Of a DNA stretch of 56,941 nt, positions 9,650 to 17,511 are shown in pieces. Each line of letters starts with the position of its first letter. Position 1 is the first letter of the stretch. Below the pieces are notes generated by a model that made no database searches, was not told where the DNA came from, and saw only the letters and a list, made by a program, of their open reading frames with translations. This DNA is from Ktedonobacterales bacterium (lineage in GTDB: Bacteria; Chloroflexota; Ktedonobacteria; Ktedonobacterales; Ktedonobacteraceae), in NCBI GenBank assembly GCA_027451525.1, contig DAIDJF010000036.1, positions 1 to 56,941 on the forward strand, given 5' to 3'. The position numbers were made by a program, and so were the translations under genes.

Positions 9650-10195
9650 ATGCACTATGATCTGGTACAAATCAGTAAGACGATGTCGCATGCACTGCGC
9701 CATGCACCTAAACGTTATGGCTTACAGCTCGATGAGCAAGGTTGGGTACGTGTCGAGGAGATGTTGGTGGCGTTGCGCAAACACCGCAGGCAGTGGCAAG
9801 ATATACAGGAAGAAGATCTGGTCGCGGTGATCGCAGGCATTGAAAAACAGCGTTTTGAGATGCGTGATGGCCGTATCCGTGCTCTGTATGGACACTCAAC
9901 TGCTGAGAAAATCGTCAAGCTGCCAGAAACACCGCCAGAGGTTCTCTATCACGGCACGACATCGCGGGCTGCAATGCAGATTCGCCAACAGGGATTAAAG
10001 CCAATGGGACGCCAGTATGTGCATTTATCGGCAGATCTGGAGACCGCGCGTGTGGTCGCTGTGCGTCGGACTGCTACACCTGTCATTCTGACTATCCGCG
10101 CTCGTCAGGCCAGTGAGGATGGCATCAGTTTTTATCTGGGTAATGATAATGTCTGGCTCGCTGACCCCATCCCTGCCAGTTACATCCAGTCGTGA
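9650..10195 (+). CDS. kptA: RNA 2'-phosphotransferase, KptA/Tpt1 family
   Basis: Transfers an RNA 2'-phosphate to NAD+, releasing ADP-ribose 1'',2''-cyclic phosphate and nicotinamide. The 181-residue length is typical. It has an N-terminal winged-helix part (about 1-90) with SKTMSHALRHAP, whose His/Arg residues bind the RNA phosphate, and a C-terminal ART-like part with YHGTT (about 101) and VHLS (about 124). These supply the family's conserved Arg-His-Arg-Arg type residues. In eukaryotes it finishes tRNA splicing, but bacteria have no such splicing, so its substrate here is unknown. Start ATG has GCGGAG upstream. It stands alone between two hairpins. Confidence 0.92.
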   Translation: MHYDLVQISKTMSHALRHAPKRYGLQLDEQGWVRVEEMLVALRKHRRQWQDIQEEDLVAVIAGIEKQRFEMRDGRIRALYGHSTAEKIVKLPETPPEVLYHGTTSRAAMQIRQQGLKPMGRQYVHLSADLETARVVAVRRTATPVILTIRARQASEDGISFYLGNDNVWLADPIPASYIQS

Positions 10196-10220
10196 GGGGC
10201 AAGCAGCATGTGCTAGCCCC
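10196..10220 (+). terminator. Hairpin directly after kptA
   Basis: A 10-bp stem with one mismatch (10196-10205 with 10211-10220) starts immediately after the stop codon and is followed by pyrimidine-rich sequence, not a clean T run. Probable but weak terminator. Confidence 0.5.
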
Positions 10221-10234
10221 CTTCTCCTACTTTG

Positions 10235-10263
10235 TTGCATCACAGGCACTTTCTAGAGATAAT
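10235..10263 (+). promoter_or_regulatory. Candidate promoter for the lipoprotein gene
   Basis: TTGCAT (10235-10240), a 17-base spacer, then GATAAT (10258-10263). The first AUG with a good ribosome site is about 60 bases downstream. Confidence 0.5.
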
Positions 10264-10323
10264 AGGCGACAGACTGATAGATAGAATATGGTAAATCTCA
10301 GTAAGAATCTTGAAGGAAGTGAC

Positions 10324-10935
10324 ATGATGTCTGGTAAAGTGCAAAAAATGGTATGGTGGGGAATAGCTCTGGTGCTATTAAGTCTACTTGCTGCCTGTGG
10401 TTCTACAGGGGCGACAGGGAGTGGCAATACAAGTACATCAGCAACGACAACGGCGACAAAGCAAGCAACAGTTGGGACAGGAGGCGCAACGACAACTGCT
10501 TCTACGCCTGTTGCCAGCGCAACAAAGCCATCAGGTCCATTAGTGATTGCTACACCTACACCTGTGGCGGGAGGCAACGGTCAGGGGCAACAGGTGACGC
10601 TGGCTGATCGCGTGCTGGTGATTAGCAATGTCGCAAAACAGACTGGGAGTAATGCAGGTCTGGTGGCGATTAGCATGATGGTAAGCGTGGAAAACACAGG
10701 AACAAATGCTATTCCCAATAAAGCGATTTATTTCCAGCTCGTTGGTGCTGAGGGGGATGTCTTTGGGCTACCTGCCGCGTCAAGTAACTCACCGCTCTTT
10801 GGCACGATCACTGCTGGCAGTATGCGCAGCGGGACCATTGTGTTTCAGATACCGTCTGGTGCTGCCAGCGGCTTGCGCCTGCTATTCCGCTCTGAAGTGG
10901 CGGGAGAGACAGTTTTTGTTACGCTACACGTCTAA
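10324..10935 (+). CDS. Lipoprotein with DUF4352-like domain
   Basis: Secreted, lipid-anchored protein of unknown function, 203 residues. The signal peptide has a hydrophobic core (about 9-22) and lipobox LLAAC, with the modified Cys near residue 25. A Thr/Ser/Ala-rich linker of about 60 residues follows, then a C-terminal beta-rich domain (about 95-203). Its segment VAISMMVSVENTGTNAI resembles the immunoglobulin-like DUF4352 family common on Gram-positive surfaces. The ATG at 10324 is preferred over 10288 because GAAGGAAG lies just upstream and the signal peptide then begins in the usual place (10327 is also possible). It is not obviously in an operon. Confidence 0.82.
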   Translation: MMSGKVQKMVWWGIALVLLSLLAACGSTGATGSGNTSTSATTTATKQATVGTGGATTTASTPVASATKPSGPLVIATPTPVAGGNGQGQQVTLADRVLVISNVAKQTGSNAGLVAISMMVSVENTGTNAIPNKAIYFQLVGAEGDVFGLPAASSNSPLFGTITAGSMRSGTIVFQIPSGAASGLRLLFRSEVAGETVFVTLHV

Positions 10936-10984
10936 ACAGATAGAGGCCCTGTTTGATGTATGCCTACAAGGCCCCTGTGCATGT

Positions 10985-11842
10985 TTACGCACGTGTCTGT
11001 TGGCGCAGAAAATCTAAAACTACGCGATCAATGCGTGCGTCTTCAAACCAGCGGCCTTCCAGGTTTTCGCGCCCAGTAAATGCGCGTAAAGCGTTGCGTG
11101 TGGCGTCGTCATAGAGACCATGGGGGGAGCCGTGATAGTCACCCGATAGTGTGAGGTAGTGTTGTAGCTCTTGCGCTATCGTGTGATCAATCGGTTGAAT
11201 ATCTTTTGGAGCGGTCGGAAACAGGTAGAGCTTATGCAATTGGAGTATACGTTGTAGCTCTGCAATGGGGGTTGGGTGGTCATCGACGCGCAGATCAATA
11301 AAACGATCATTGAAGCCACCGTAGCCCCCGTGTTCGCGTACCACAAGGAGAGCGGCAGATTGCTGACCACGACTGTCACCTCCGGCCGCTTGTCCAGCGG
11401 CGAGAGCAGCCAGTAAGCGATCACAGAGCATGCCAGTAGTTTCTTCAAAGGTGTGCGCTATAGCTTGCACGGTCTCTTTACCTACCAGGATATTTCCCTG
11501 GCATGCGTAGTGTTCGCCAGTAAGCCCGCCTGCCCAGGGGAAGCATCGCGAGCCAGTAAATGTTGCGGGTTTTCCTGTGGGAGCGATGATTCCTAGCTGA
11601 CGCTCTTCCCGTAGGTCATCGGCAGCGGTTAGCACGCCGAGAGCCTCGCGTGCATTCATGCCTTGTGCAAGCAGGTCTAAACCGTGTGGTCCATAGCTGG
11701 TATTTGCCCAGGATTGGGTAGCAATGGCACCAACACCCGCTTTTGCCCAGGGAACGACGGCTCCGACAGAGAGGAATTTGGATTGCACGGCAATGCCAAG
11801 CTCACCCGTCTGCGGGTCATGTGCGACAATAGAAAAAGTCAT
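10985..11842 (-). CDS. DUF1028 Ntn-hydrolase-like protein with C-terminal peptidoglycan-binding-like domain
   Basis: Function not established. Residues 1-210 form a DUF1028 domain: it starts MTFSIVAHDPQTGELGIAVQSKFLSVG and holds ATQSWANTSYGP and GGFNDRFIDLRVDDHP, hallmarks of this Ntn-hydrolase-like family. The last 70 residues (LQHYLTLSGDY to VLDFLRQQ) resemble the putative peptidoglycan-binding domain often fused to DUF1028. No signal peptide is visible, which argues for a cytoplasmic role or non-classical export. Start ATG has GGAGG 6 bases upstream. It converges with the lipoprotein gene and stands alone on its strand. Some family members have been proposed to cleave amino-acid or nucleoside derivatives, but that cannot be judged here. 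Confidence 0.88.
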   Translation of the reverse strand: MTFSIVAHDPQTGELGIAVQSKFLSVGAVVPWAKAGVGAIATQSWANTSYGPHGLDLLAQGMNAREALGVLTAADDLREERQLGIIAPTGKPATFTGSRCFPWAGGLTGEHYACQGNILVGKETVQAIAHTFEETTGMLCDRLLAALAAGQAAGGDSRGQQSAALLVVREHGGYGGFNDRFIDLRVDDHPTPIAELQRILQLHKLYLFPTAPKDIQPIDHTIAQELQHYLTLSGDYHGSPHGLYDDATRNALRAFTGRENLEGRWFEDARIDRVVLDFLRQQTRA

Positions 11843-12214
11843 GGAAAGCCTCCGAGATGATGAAATAAAAGGGTTGCTTATGAATTATAGCATAGAAGAC
11901 CTTTTTAGACTATAGCGGCATGGAGTGTTAAAAGGCTACATCTCTTGCATGAAACTGCTGAGATGTAAAAAATATTAACTAGTTGTTAAGAAAAGATGTT
12001 GTAACCCCTTGACTTTTATCGTTTGATTAAGCAAAATGGTAAAGAGCCTGAGTTGTGAGAGATAGCGTCCTGCCAAGACGTATATCTTGTATGACACGGG
12101 CGAGTGTACCAGACATTGGATATCCGCTTTCCTTGCTTTTGAGCAGAACGACAAGTTGAGGGGAAAAGTCATCGTCCACTAAGGAGAGACATATCCGGTC
12201 TGTAAGGAGCGATG
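11843..12214. other. Divergent intergenic region, DUF1028 / sigma factor
   Basis: 372 bases with no gene. TATAAT on the minus strand (reverse complement of 11884-11889) could be the -10 for the DUF1028 gene. A 7-bp inverted repeat ACATCTC/GAGATGT (11938-11944 and 11960-11966) and an AACTAGTT palindrome (11977-11984) precede a plus-strand promoter candidate listed separately. Confidence 0.45.
12009..12037 (+). promoter_or_regulatory. Candidate promoter of the sigma factor operon
   Basis: TTGACT (12009-12014), a 17-base spacer, then CAAAAT (12032-12037). The leader to the start codon would be about 170 bases. ECF units are often autoregulated, but no clear ECF-type promoter could be assigned. 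Confidence 0.35.
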
Positions 12215-12877
12215 ATGGTGCGACAGGACTGGTCAGATGAAGACCTGGCTCAGCGGTTACAACAACATGACCCGGAGGCTTTGGAAACACTCATCTCCCG
12301 GTATTCTCGTGAGGTATTTTATTTCATTCGTCTCGTGCTAGATGGAATTGGGGTAGCACAGGATGCAGAAGAATGTGTTAATGATCTCTTTGTCGCTGTC
12401 TGGCAAGAGATTGAAACATTTGATGCTGCAAGAGGAACGTTACGTACATGGTTAACCATGCGTGCAAAATATATTGCGTTGGATCGTCGTCGTCAACTGT
12501 GCCGCCGTCAAACGCATATTCTGCAGTCTGCGGACGAAACGCGACAGTGGTCTACTGCCGATAGCTCTGGCGGGCGCAAAGGTTTTGGGGGCTACGAACA
12601 TGAGTATCGTGTGACATTGCCTCCTCACCCTGAGTCAAGCATGGAGCATCTAATAGAACAAAGTGAAAGACGCGAGGAATTGCGTGTTGCCTTGGCGACG
12701 TTGCCTGAGCTTGATCGCTATCTTATCTATCAACGTTATTTTAAATTCGCCAGCACAGAAGAACTGGCGGCTAAAACGGGTCTTACCCGCCATGCCGTTG
12801 ATACGCGACTCTGGCGAGCGCGGAAGAGTTTACGCGAAGCGCTCAAGGAGCATGCACATGAGTATGAACGAATTTGA
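12215..12877 (+). CDS. ECF-type sigma-70 family RNA polymerase sigma factor
   Basis: Alternative sigma factor of 220 residues. Region 2 (about 10-95) contains DPEALETLISRYSREVFYFI and the DNA-melting/-10 segment GTLRTWLTMRAKYIALDRRR. Region 4 (about 145-215) contains LPELDRYLIYQRYFK and the helix-turn-helix TEELAAKTGLTRHAVDTRLWRAR. An unusually long linker of about 50 residues joins them; there is no region 3. The ATG at 12215 is chosen over the adjacent ATG at 12212 because AAGGAG is 5 bases before it and only 2 before the other. It overlaps the next gene by 20 bases, consistent with a sigma/anti-sigma pair. Confidence 0.92.
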   Translation: MVRQDWSDEDLAQRLQQHDPEALETLISRYSREVFYFIRLVLDGIGVAQDAEECVNDLFVAVWQEIETFDAARGTLRTWLTMRAKYIALDRRRQLCRRQTHILQSADETRQWSTADSSGGRKGFGGYEHEYRVTLPPHPESSMEHLIEQSERREELRVALATLPELDRYLIYQRYFKFASTEELAAKTGLTRHAVDTRLWRARKSLREALKEHAHEYERI

Positions 12878-14087
12878 TAGTTTGTTGAACGAGTGGGAGG
12901 ATGGCCCTCCTCCTCATTTCTCATCAGCACTCATTGAAGAGAGTCCTGATGACTTTTCTGGTGAAGAGTTAGATTTTGCGCGTGAAATCGGGAAATTGTT
13001 CAACCTCAACGATGAGGAAATCCCGCCTTATTTTGCGCAAACGCTGTTGGAGGCGGAAGATAGTCGCCTGCTTCCTCCTGCTGAAAATTTTGAGCAGAAG
13101 ACCTATGTGCGTGTCTTCCAACGCCTGCAGTTACATCGTCAGCTCTTTCCGCGTGCGCGACCGACATTCCGCTCAGTGGTAAGCGCGTTACCTATGCAAC
13201 GCCCTATGATAGCCCTGGTTGCGGCATGTCTGTTTGTCATGCTCTTCACTATGTTTGCAACGGGCACATCCTTTGCGAAAGGATGGAACATTCTCTGGTC
13301 TGGAGCGCATAGTGGTGTCATCCAGGTGAATCACTATCCAGGAACGGGTGCGACTTCAACTACACATATTACGAAAAAAGGTCGTACAGCCAATGCCCAA
13401 CCTACGCCAACACTCAATCTTGCCGATACTCAACAATTGTTACATTTTTCAATGTACTGGCCTGGTTTTGTGCCAGATAACTATGCTTTAAGCACTATGT
13501 ATTTACATCAAGGTACCGGACATATCTGGGCCGATGGTCCTATACTTGAATTAGATTATCGGAATACAAATGCTAGCAGCCCTATCCATGGTACTGGCAA
13601 TATTGTGATCTGTGAATTTAAGCCAGAGGGCAATGTCTTTCAGGTCGTCCAATTAGGGGCCGCACATCTTATTCAAATTGATAACACAGGGCAAGCGACC
13701 GCTATCTATGTGGATGGACAATGGAAACCCATGAACAGGTTCTCACATGATTGGGTCTATGGCGAACGTAGTGAACTCATCTACGAGCGCGATGGCGTCA
13801 TCTTCTGGATTGTTGGTGATCAGCGCGATGGCATCAATAGCGGTGTTTTGCGCCAGATTGCAGCTTCTCTCACCGTCTTCAATGTAAACCGCGCGGCTCG
13901 CATGGGTGGACGTATGCAAACGGTATTGCAATCACCGGATGATAATACCTGGGTCTTTGCGGATGATGTGGTCTACTCCGATAACTCTGATGGTCCGCTG
14001 AATAGAACAAACAGTGTGGGTATTGTTGGCAATGGCGGTGAGGGGTCACAACCACCACAGTTGAAAGGAAGCGTACATTCACACTGA
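12858..14087 (+). CDS. Probable membrane anti-sigma factor (DUF4367-like external domain)
   Basis: 409-residue single-pass membrane protein. The acidic N-terminus (1-105) is the likely cytoplasmic sigma-binding part, although no HxxxCxxC zinc motif of classical ZAS anti-sigma factors is seen. The membrane helix is at about 112-132, and the external region holds a DUF4367-like stretch beginning LLHFSMYWPGFVPDNY. ATG at 12858 is chosen because AAGGAG lies 7 bases upstream; a longer reading frame extending to 12663 only overlaps the sigma gene and is not protein-like. Position, overlap and topology support the anti-sigma role, which is inferred rather than seen. The trigger is presumably an external signal. 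Confidence 0.75.
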   Translation: MSMNEFDSLLNEWEDGPPPHFSSALIEESPDDFSGEELDFAREIGKLFNLNDEEIPPYFAQTLLEAEDSRLLPPAENFEQKTYVRVFQRLQLHRQLFPRARPTFRSVVSALPMQRPMIALVAACLFVMLFTMFATGTSFAKGWNILWSGAHSGVIQVNHYPGTGATSTTHITKKGRTANAQPTPTLNLADTQQLLHFSMYWPGFVPDNYALSTMYLHQGTGHIWADGPILELDYRNTNASSPIHGTGNIVICEFKPEGNVFQVVQLGAAHLIQIDNTGQATAIYVDGQWKPMNRFSHDWVYGERSELIYERDGVIFWIVGDQRDGINSGVLRQIAASLTVFNVNRAARMGGRMQTVLQSPDDNTWVFADDVVYSDNSDGPLNRTNSVGIVGNGGEGSQPPQLKGSVHSH

Positions 14088-14123
14088 GTTGCCGCCAGAT
14101 TGCTGGTGTTTGCTCTGCTCAGT

Positions 14124-15920
14124 ATGGATGTCAAAAATGCCATGTACCGTATGTGGAGGCGTACTGTCCAATCCATATGCACTCGGCCCAAGCACACGAT
14201 CTCTGGCTCAAGACACCACTTCTTGAGCCAGAGTCCACTCTGGTTACTCTTATTGATGCTGCTCTGCGCTGGCTGTGGTCCCATCCCGCGCGCTAACACG
14301 CAAGCTATTGCCTCCGCTGCTCCTTCCTATATCTATACTCCTCCTCCTACGCGTATAGTGCATGGCAGTGTGACATTTGCCGATATGCAATTTCCCGATA
14401 CCGTGAACCCGCTCTTTGCAAACTCAAACGTAGATTTTGAATTGGATAACGCGCTTTGGGGACAACCAGTTTTTTATGATCAGCAATTTCATGTGTATGC
14501 CGACGAATTGACTGAAGTGCCACTCCCTAGCAATGGGGATGTGCGCGATGGCGGCAAAACAGTTATCATGCGTCTTCGCCATGACTTACGTTGGTCCGAT
14601 GGACAGCCTATCGTTGCGAGTGATTATCGTTACTGGTGGCAACTCGATCAAGATAGCAATACAGGGGCAACGACCACAAGTGGGTATGATCAGATTGCAA
14701 GCATTGATACGCCAGACCGCTACACTGTGATTCTGCATATGAAGCGTCCCTTTGGGGCATATCTCTACTATCTGCCTTATGCTGCTCCCCAACATGCATG
14801 GGGGAAGTATCGCCATATTGACCTGCAAAGTCTGCCTGCGGTTTTTCTGGCTCCCACTGTGACGAGCGGTCCATATAAGATTGGGCAGATGGTAAATAAC
14901 CAGAGCTATGCCTTGCTCCCAAATTCCTATTATGTTTCGACAACCTTTCATGGTCCGTTTCTCGCTCATTTGACCTATAGCTTCTATCCCTCTGCCAGTG
15001 CGCTCAGTCTGGCGGCACAACAGCAGAAGGTCGATGTCACTATGGGCTACCTCTCGGATACCTTGCCCGACTTCTCGCACCTGCCATCCTCCGTTCAACT
15101 GCTCCAGGTCCCCGCTGCTGCCTACGAGCATCTCGATTTTAATAACGCGAACGCGCTCCTGCAATCTCTGAATGTCAGGAAAGCTATTGAGCTGGCAATC
15201 AATATTTGCGGCATGATCCAATCTGTGCTGAATGTCGCAGATTGTTCGCGACGCGCAACACAAGTTGAGCCACCCCCCTCGCGCTTTTTTGATCCCACGA
15301 TCATACCGTCGCCCTATGACCTGTCGCAAGCTCGTCAGCTGCTCGCTCTCGATGGCTGGAAAATGGGATCGGCTGGCATCCTGGTCAAAAACGGGCAAAC
15401 TTTGAGTCTTCGCCTCGTTACCACTAGCCATGACCCACAACGTATGGCTGTCTCAACCTGGATCCAGCATGATTTGCTTGCTGTTGGCATTCAGGTGCAG
15501 ATTATTTATGTTGACCTGAATACTCTTTTTGGTCTGTATACAAAGGGTGGCGTTCTTGCGACGGGCAACTATGACCTCGCTCTGTTCTCTTACGCAAATA
15601 GCCCTGAACCCGATGATGAATATCAGGTTTTTGCATCTTCGCAAATACCCTCCGCGAGCGCGCCGGACCTGAGCAATTATGCCCGTGTCAATGATCCGCA
15701 GATCGATCAGGCATTATTAGATGCCCGCAATACGGTTGTGATGAGCCAGCGTGTGCAGGATTATCGACGGTTCTTGGAGCGTCTTGCAACACAAGTCTAC
15801 ATCATTCCGCTTTTCGTTGATATGACGGTCATGACTGCTAATACGCGCGTCTACAATGTAATCCCTAATCCCGATCAGTCCGCGAACACCTGGAATATCG
15901 CGGATTGGTGGGTTCGATAA
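14124..15920 (+). CDS. Family 5 (oligopeptide/nickel-type) solute-binding lipoprotein
   Basis: Extracellular ligand-binding protein of the SBP_bac_5 family, about 598 residues. After a long basic N-terminus comes a hydrophobic segment ending in lipobox LLCAGC, so it is lipid-anchored. Typical family features are FPDTVNPLFANSNVDFELDNALW, the LRHDLRWSDGQPIVASDYRYWW segment, and GSAGILVKNGQTLSLRL. The start is uncertain: no good ribosome site precedes ATG 14124, ATG 14142 or TTG 14100. It lies about 36 bases after the anti-sigma gene, and no ABC permease or ATPase follows. It may act as a peptide sensor for the sigma system or feed a permease encoded elsewhere. Confidence 0.85.
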   Translation: MDVKNAMYRMWRRTVQSICTRPKHTISGSRHHFLSQSPLWLLLLMLLCAGCGPIPRANTQAIASAAPSYIYTPPPTRIVHGSVTFADMQFPDTVNPLFANSNVDFELDNALWGQPVFYDQQFHVYADELTEVPLPSNGDVRDGGKTVIMRLRHDLRWSDGQPIVASDYRYWWQLDQDSNTGATTTSGYDQIASIDTPDRYTVILHMKRPFGAYLYYLPYAAPQHAWGKYRHIDLQSLPAVFLAPTVTSGPYKIGQMVNNQSYALLPNSYYVSTTFHGPFLAHLTYSFYPSASALSLAAQQQKVDVTMGYLSDTLPDFSHLPSSVQLLQVPAAAYEHLDFNNANALLQSLNVRKAIELAINICGMIQSVLNVADCSRRATQVEPPPSRFFDPTIIPSPYDLSQARQLLALDGWKMGSAGILVKNGQTLSLRLVTTSHDPQRMAVSTWIQHDLLAVGIQVQIIYVDLNTLFGLYTKGGVLATGNYDLALFSYANSPEPDDEYQVFASSQIPSASAPDLSNYARVNDPQIDQALLDARNTVVMSQRVQDYRRFLERLATQVYIIPLFVDMTVMTANTRVYNVIPNPDQSANTWNIADWWVR

Positions 15921-16075
15921 GCTCATGGTTCTATAGTTCCAAAGGCTGGACACTCTGGCTTTGATCTGGTATTCTGTATAAGGAAAGGTCAAGTCGTACC
16001 ATACCATAGCGTCAAGGCACTTTTCCACCATTGTTGCTGGATAAGTGTGTTCAAACACCCTCGAAGGAGAGGAAC

Positions 16076-16303
16076 ATGAAGGAAATGACCTCAAAACAGA
16101 AAGCCATCAAAACGCAAGGACTTCCCCATCTTCGTCATCTGCGCCAGCGCAAAGGCCTCAGCCTGGGTCAACTGGCGGATATGACAGGTATTCGGCGTGA
16201 TACTATCACGCATCTAGAGAATGGGCGTATGGATCCCCAGCCCTATCAGGTTCGCCTGATAGCGCGTGTTTTGGAAGTTCCCACGTTGAGTCTAGTTTCA
16301 TAA
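16076..16303 (+). CDS. Small XRE-family helix-turn-helix regulator
   Basis: DNA-binding protein of 75 residues made almost only of a Cro/C1-type HTH: LRHLRQRKGLSLGQLADMTGIRRDTITHLENGR with the usual recognition helix, then PYQVRLIARVLEVPTLSL. A basic N-terminal tail (KEMTSKQKAIKTQG) precedes it. The ATG at 16076 is set by AAGGAG 6 bases upstream; the reading frame extends to 16031 without any ribosome site. It is a single gene closed by a strong terminator, with a 155-base gap after the solute-binding gene. Targets unknown. Confidence 0.88.
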   Translation: MKEMTSKQKAIKTQGLPHLRHLRQRKGLSLGQLADMTGIRRDTITHLENGRMDPQPYQVRLIARVLEVPTLSLVS

Positions 16304-16355
16304 TTCCAATGGTCTGCAACGCTCGATGATGAGTATTGTATGGCACATTGTGTAA

Positions 16356-16386
16356 AGGGCATTCAGGAGTGAATGCCCTGTTTTTT
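16356..16386 (+). terminator. Intrinsic terminator after the XRE gene
   Basis: Perfect 9-bp stem AGGGCATTC/GAATGCCCT (16356-16364 with 16371-16379), a 6-base loop and GTTTTTT. Confidence 0.92.
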
Positions 16387-16423
16387 ATCCTTTTTGCGCT
16401 CCTTTGATCGTTTTCTTTCATAG

Positions 16424-16558
16424 AACACTCTATTTCATCTACCCGCGGGAAGAGATCTTCCAGTATCTTCTCCTGTATGGCTGGCTCTGGTTATTATGCT
16501 TCTTGTATTCGGTGTCACTGTTGGGTATTTCTTGAAACGTAAAGGCATTCAGCAGTAA
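16424..16558 (+). pseudogene. Possible orphan membrane-protein C-terminus
   Basis: A 44-codon stop-to-stop frame encodes a convincing membrane helix with a basic cytoplasmic tail, from SSPVWLALVIMLLVFGV to YFLKRKGIQQ, then TAA. It begins right after a TAG and has no ATG, GTG or TTG before the helix. It therefore looks like a remnant of a larger gene, or a product of frameshifting or an unusual start. It lies 41 bases before the first acyltransferase. Chance cannot be excluded for so short a frame. Confidence 0.3.
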
Positions 16559-16599
16559 AATGTGGTTGAGGAATTTAGTCAGAGAGAAAGAAGGATGAT

Positions 16600-17511
16600 T
16601 TGTCATCAATGTATTGGTTTACACGTGGCGGAAGTGAACTCTCCAAATGGGTGCCACTCACTGTAAGACGCGGACTGGGGTCGGCTATCGGTGTGGCAAG
16701 CTATCTGGGGTGGTCCTCGAAACGTCACGTGACGCAACAGAATATGGCGGTCATCGCTAAACGCCCGGTGAACGATCCGTATGTACAGCATCTGGCCTTC
16801 GCTTCATGGCGCAATTATGGTCGCTACGCAGCCGATTTCATCAATTTTGCCAACGTTGATATGTCTGTCGTCGAGCCTACTATACGCGATTTGACTCAAG
16901 GCGTCAGCCATTGGCCTGAATATCTGGAACCGATATTGCAAGCCGGGCGAGGGGCCGTTATCACGACAGCGCACTTTGGCAATTGGGATATGGCGGGGGC
17001 CGTTCTCGCGCGTCACGCGCCAATGTTTGCAGTGGCAGAGACATTTAATGACGATCGGCTCAACCACTATTTGCAGGGTCTACGTATTGAGAAAGGCATA
17101 GACATCATTCCCATGGAAGGCTCGGCACGGCGCATTTTACGGGTCTTGCAGCAGAATAAGTGCGTCGCCATCGTCGTTGATCGTCCGGTGGATACAGATC
17201 AAGGCGTTCCCATCACCTTCTTTGGACACACAACCTATGTACCCGGCGGCCCTGCCGCGCTTGCGCTCAAAAGCGGTGCCGCTATTATGCCTGGCTATGT
17301 GTGGTATGGGCATCACAACCAATATTATTTGCGCGTGTTCCCGCCGATGTTTCCGCAAGAGCGTAAAGGTGGAGATAAGACTGCGGAAGTGATTCGTCTG
17401 ACGCAATATATCTACAGTTCGCTTGAAGAAATGGTGCGTGAATGGCCTACTCAATGGTATATGTTCCGCCCATTCTGGTCAACCCTACAGGCTGAAAAGG
17501 TCCTAAAATAG
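16600..17511 (+). CDS. LpxL/PatA-type acyltransferase (first of two)
   Basis: Membrane-associated acyltransferase of the lysophospholipid/lipid A acyltransferase superfamily, 303 residues. The catalytic HX4D motif is HFGNWD with His at residue 125, inside TTAHFGNWDMAGA. FFGHTTYVPGGPAALALKSGAAIMPGY is the substrate-side motif of this family. With the two genes after it, it resembles the PatA-PimA arrangement that makes acylated phosphatidylinositol mannosides. Start TTG at 16600 has AAGGA 4 bases upstream; ATG at 16609 is the alternative. The stop is directly followed by the second acyltransferase. Lipid A synthesis is unlikely because no other lpx gene is present. Confidence 0.86.
   Translation: MSSMYWFTRGGSELSKWVPLTVRRGLGSAIGVASYLGWSSKRHVTQQNMAVIAKRPVNDPYVQHLAFASWRNYGRYAADFINFANVDMSVVEPTIRDLTQGVSHWPEYLEPILQAGRGAVITTAHFGNWDMAGAVLARHAPMFAVAETFNDDRLNHYLQGLRIEKGIDIIPMEGSARRILRVLQQNKCVAIVVDRPVDTDQGVPITFFGHTTYVPGGPAALALKSGAAIMPGYVWYGHHNQYYLRVFPPMFPQERKGGDKTAEVIRLTQYIYSSLEEMVREWPTQWYMFRPFWSTLQAEKVLK

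Noticed and set aside
12663..12857. 5' extension of the anti-sigma gene
   Set aside because: It reads through the sigma gene in another frame and gives non-protein-like sequence; the ribosome site fixes the start at 12858.
14586..15440. 284-codon minus-strand frame inside the solute-binding gene
   Set aside because: Antisense shadow with no motifs; the plus-strand gene has a lipobox and family segments.
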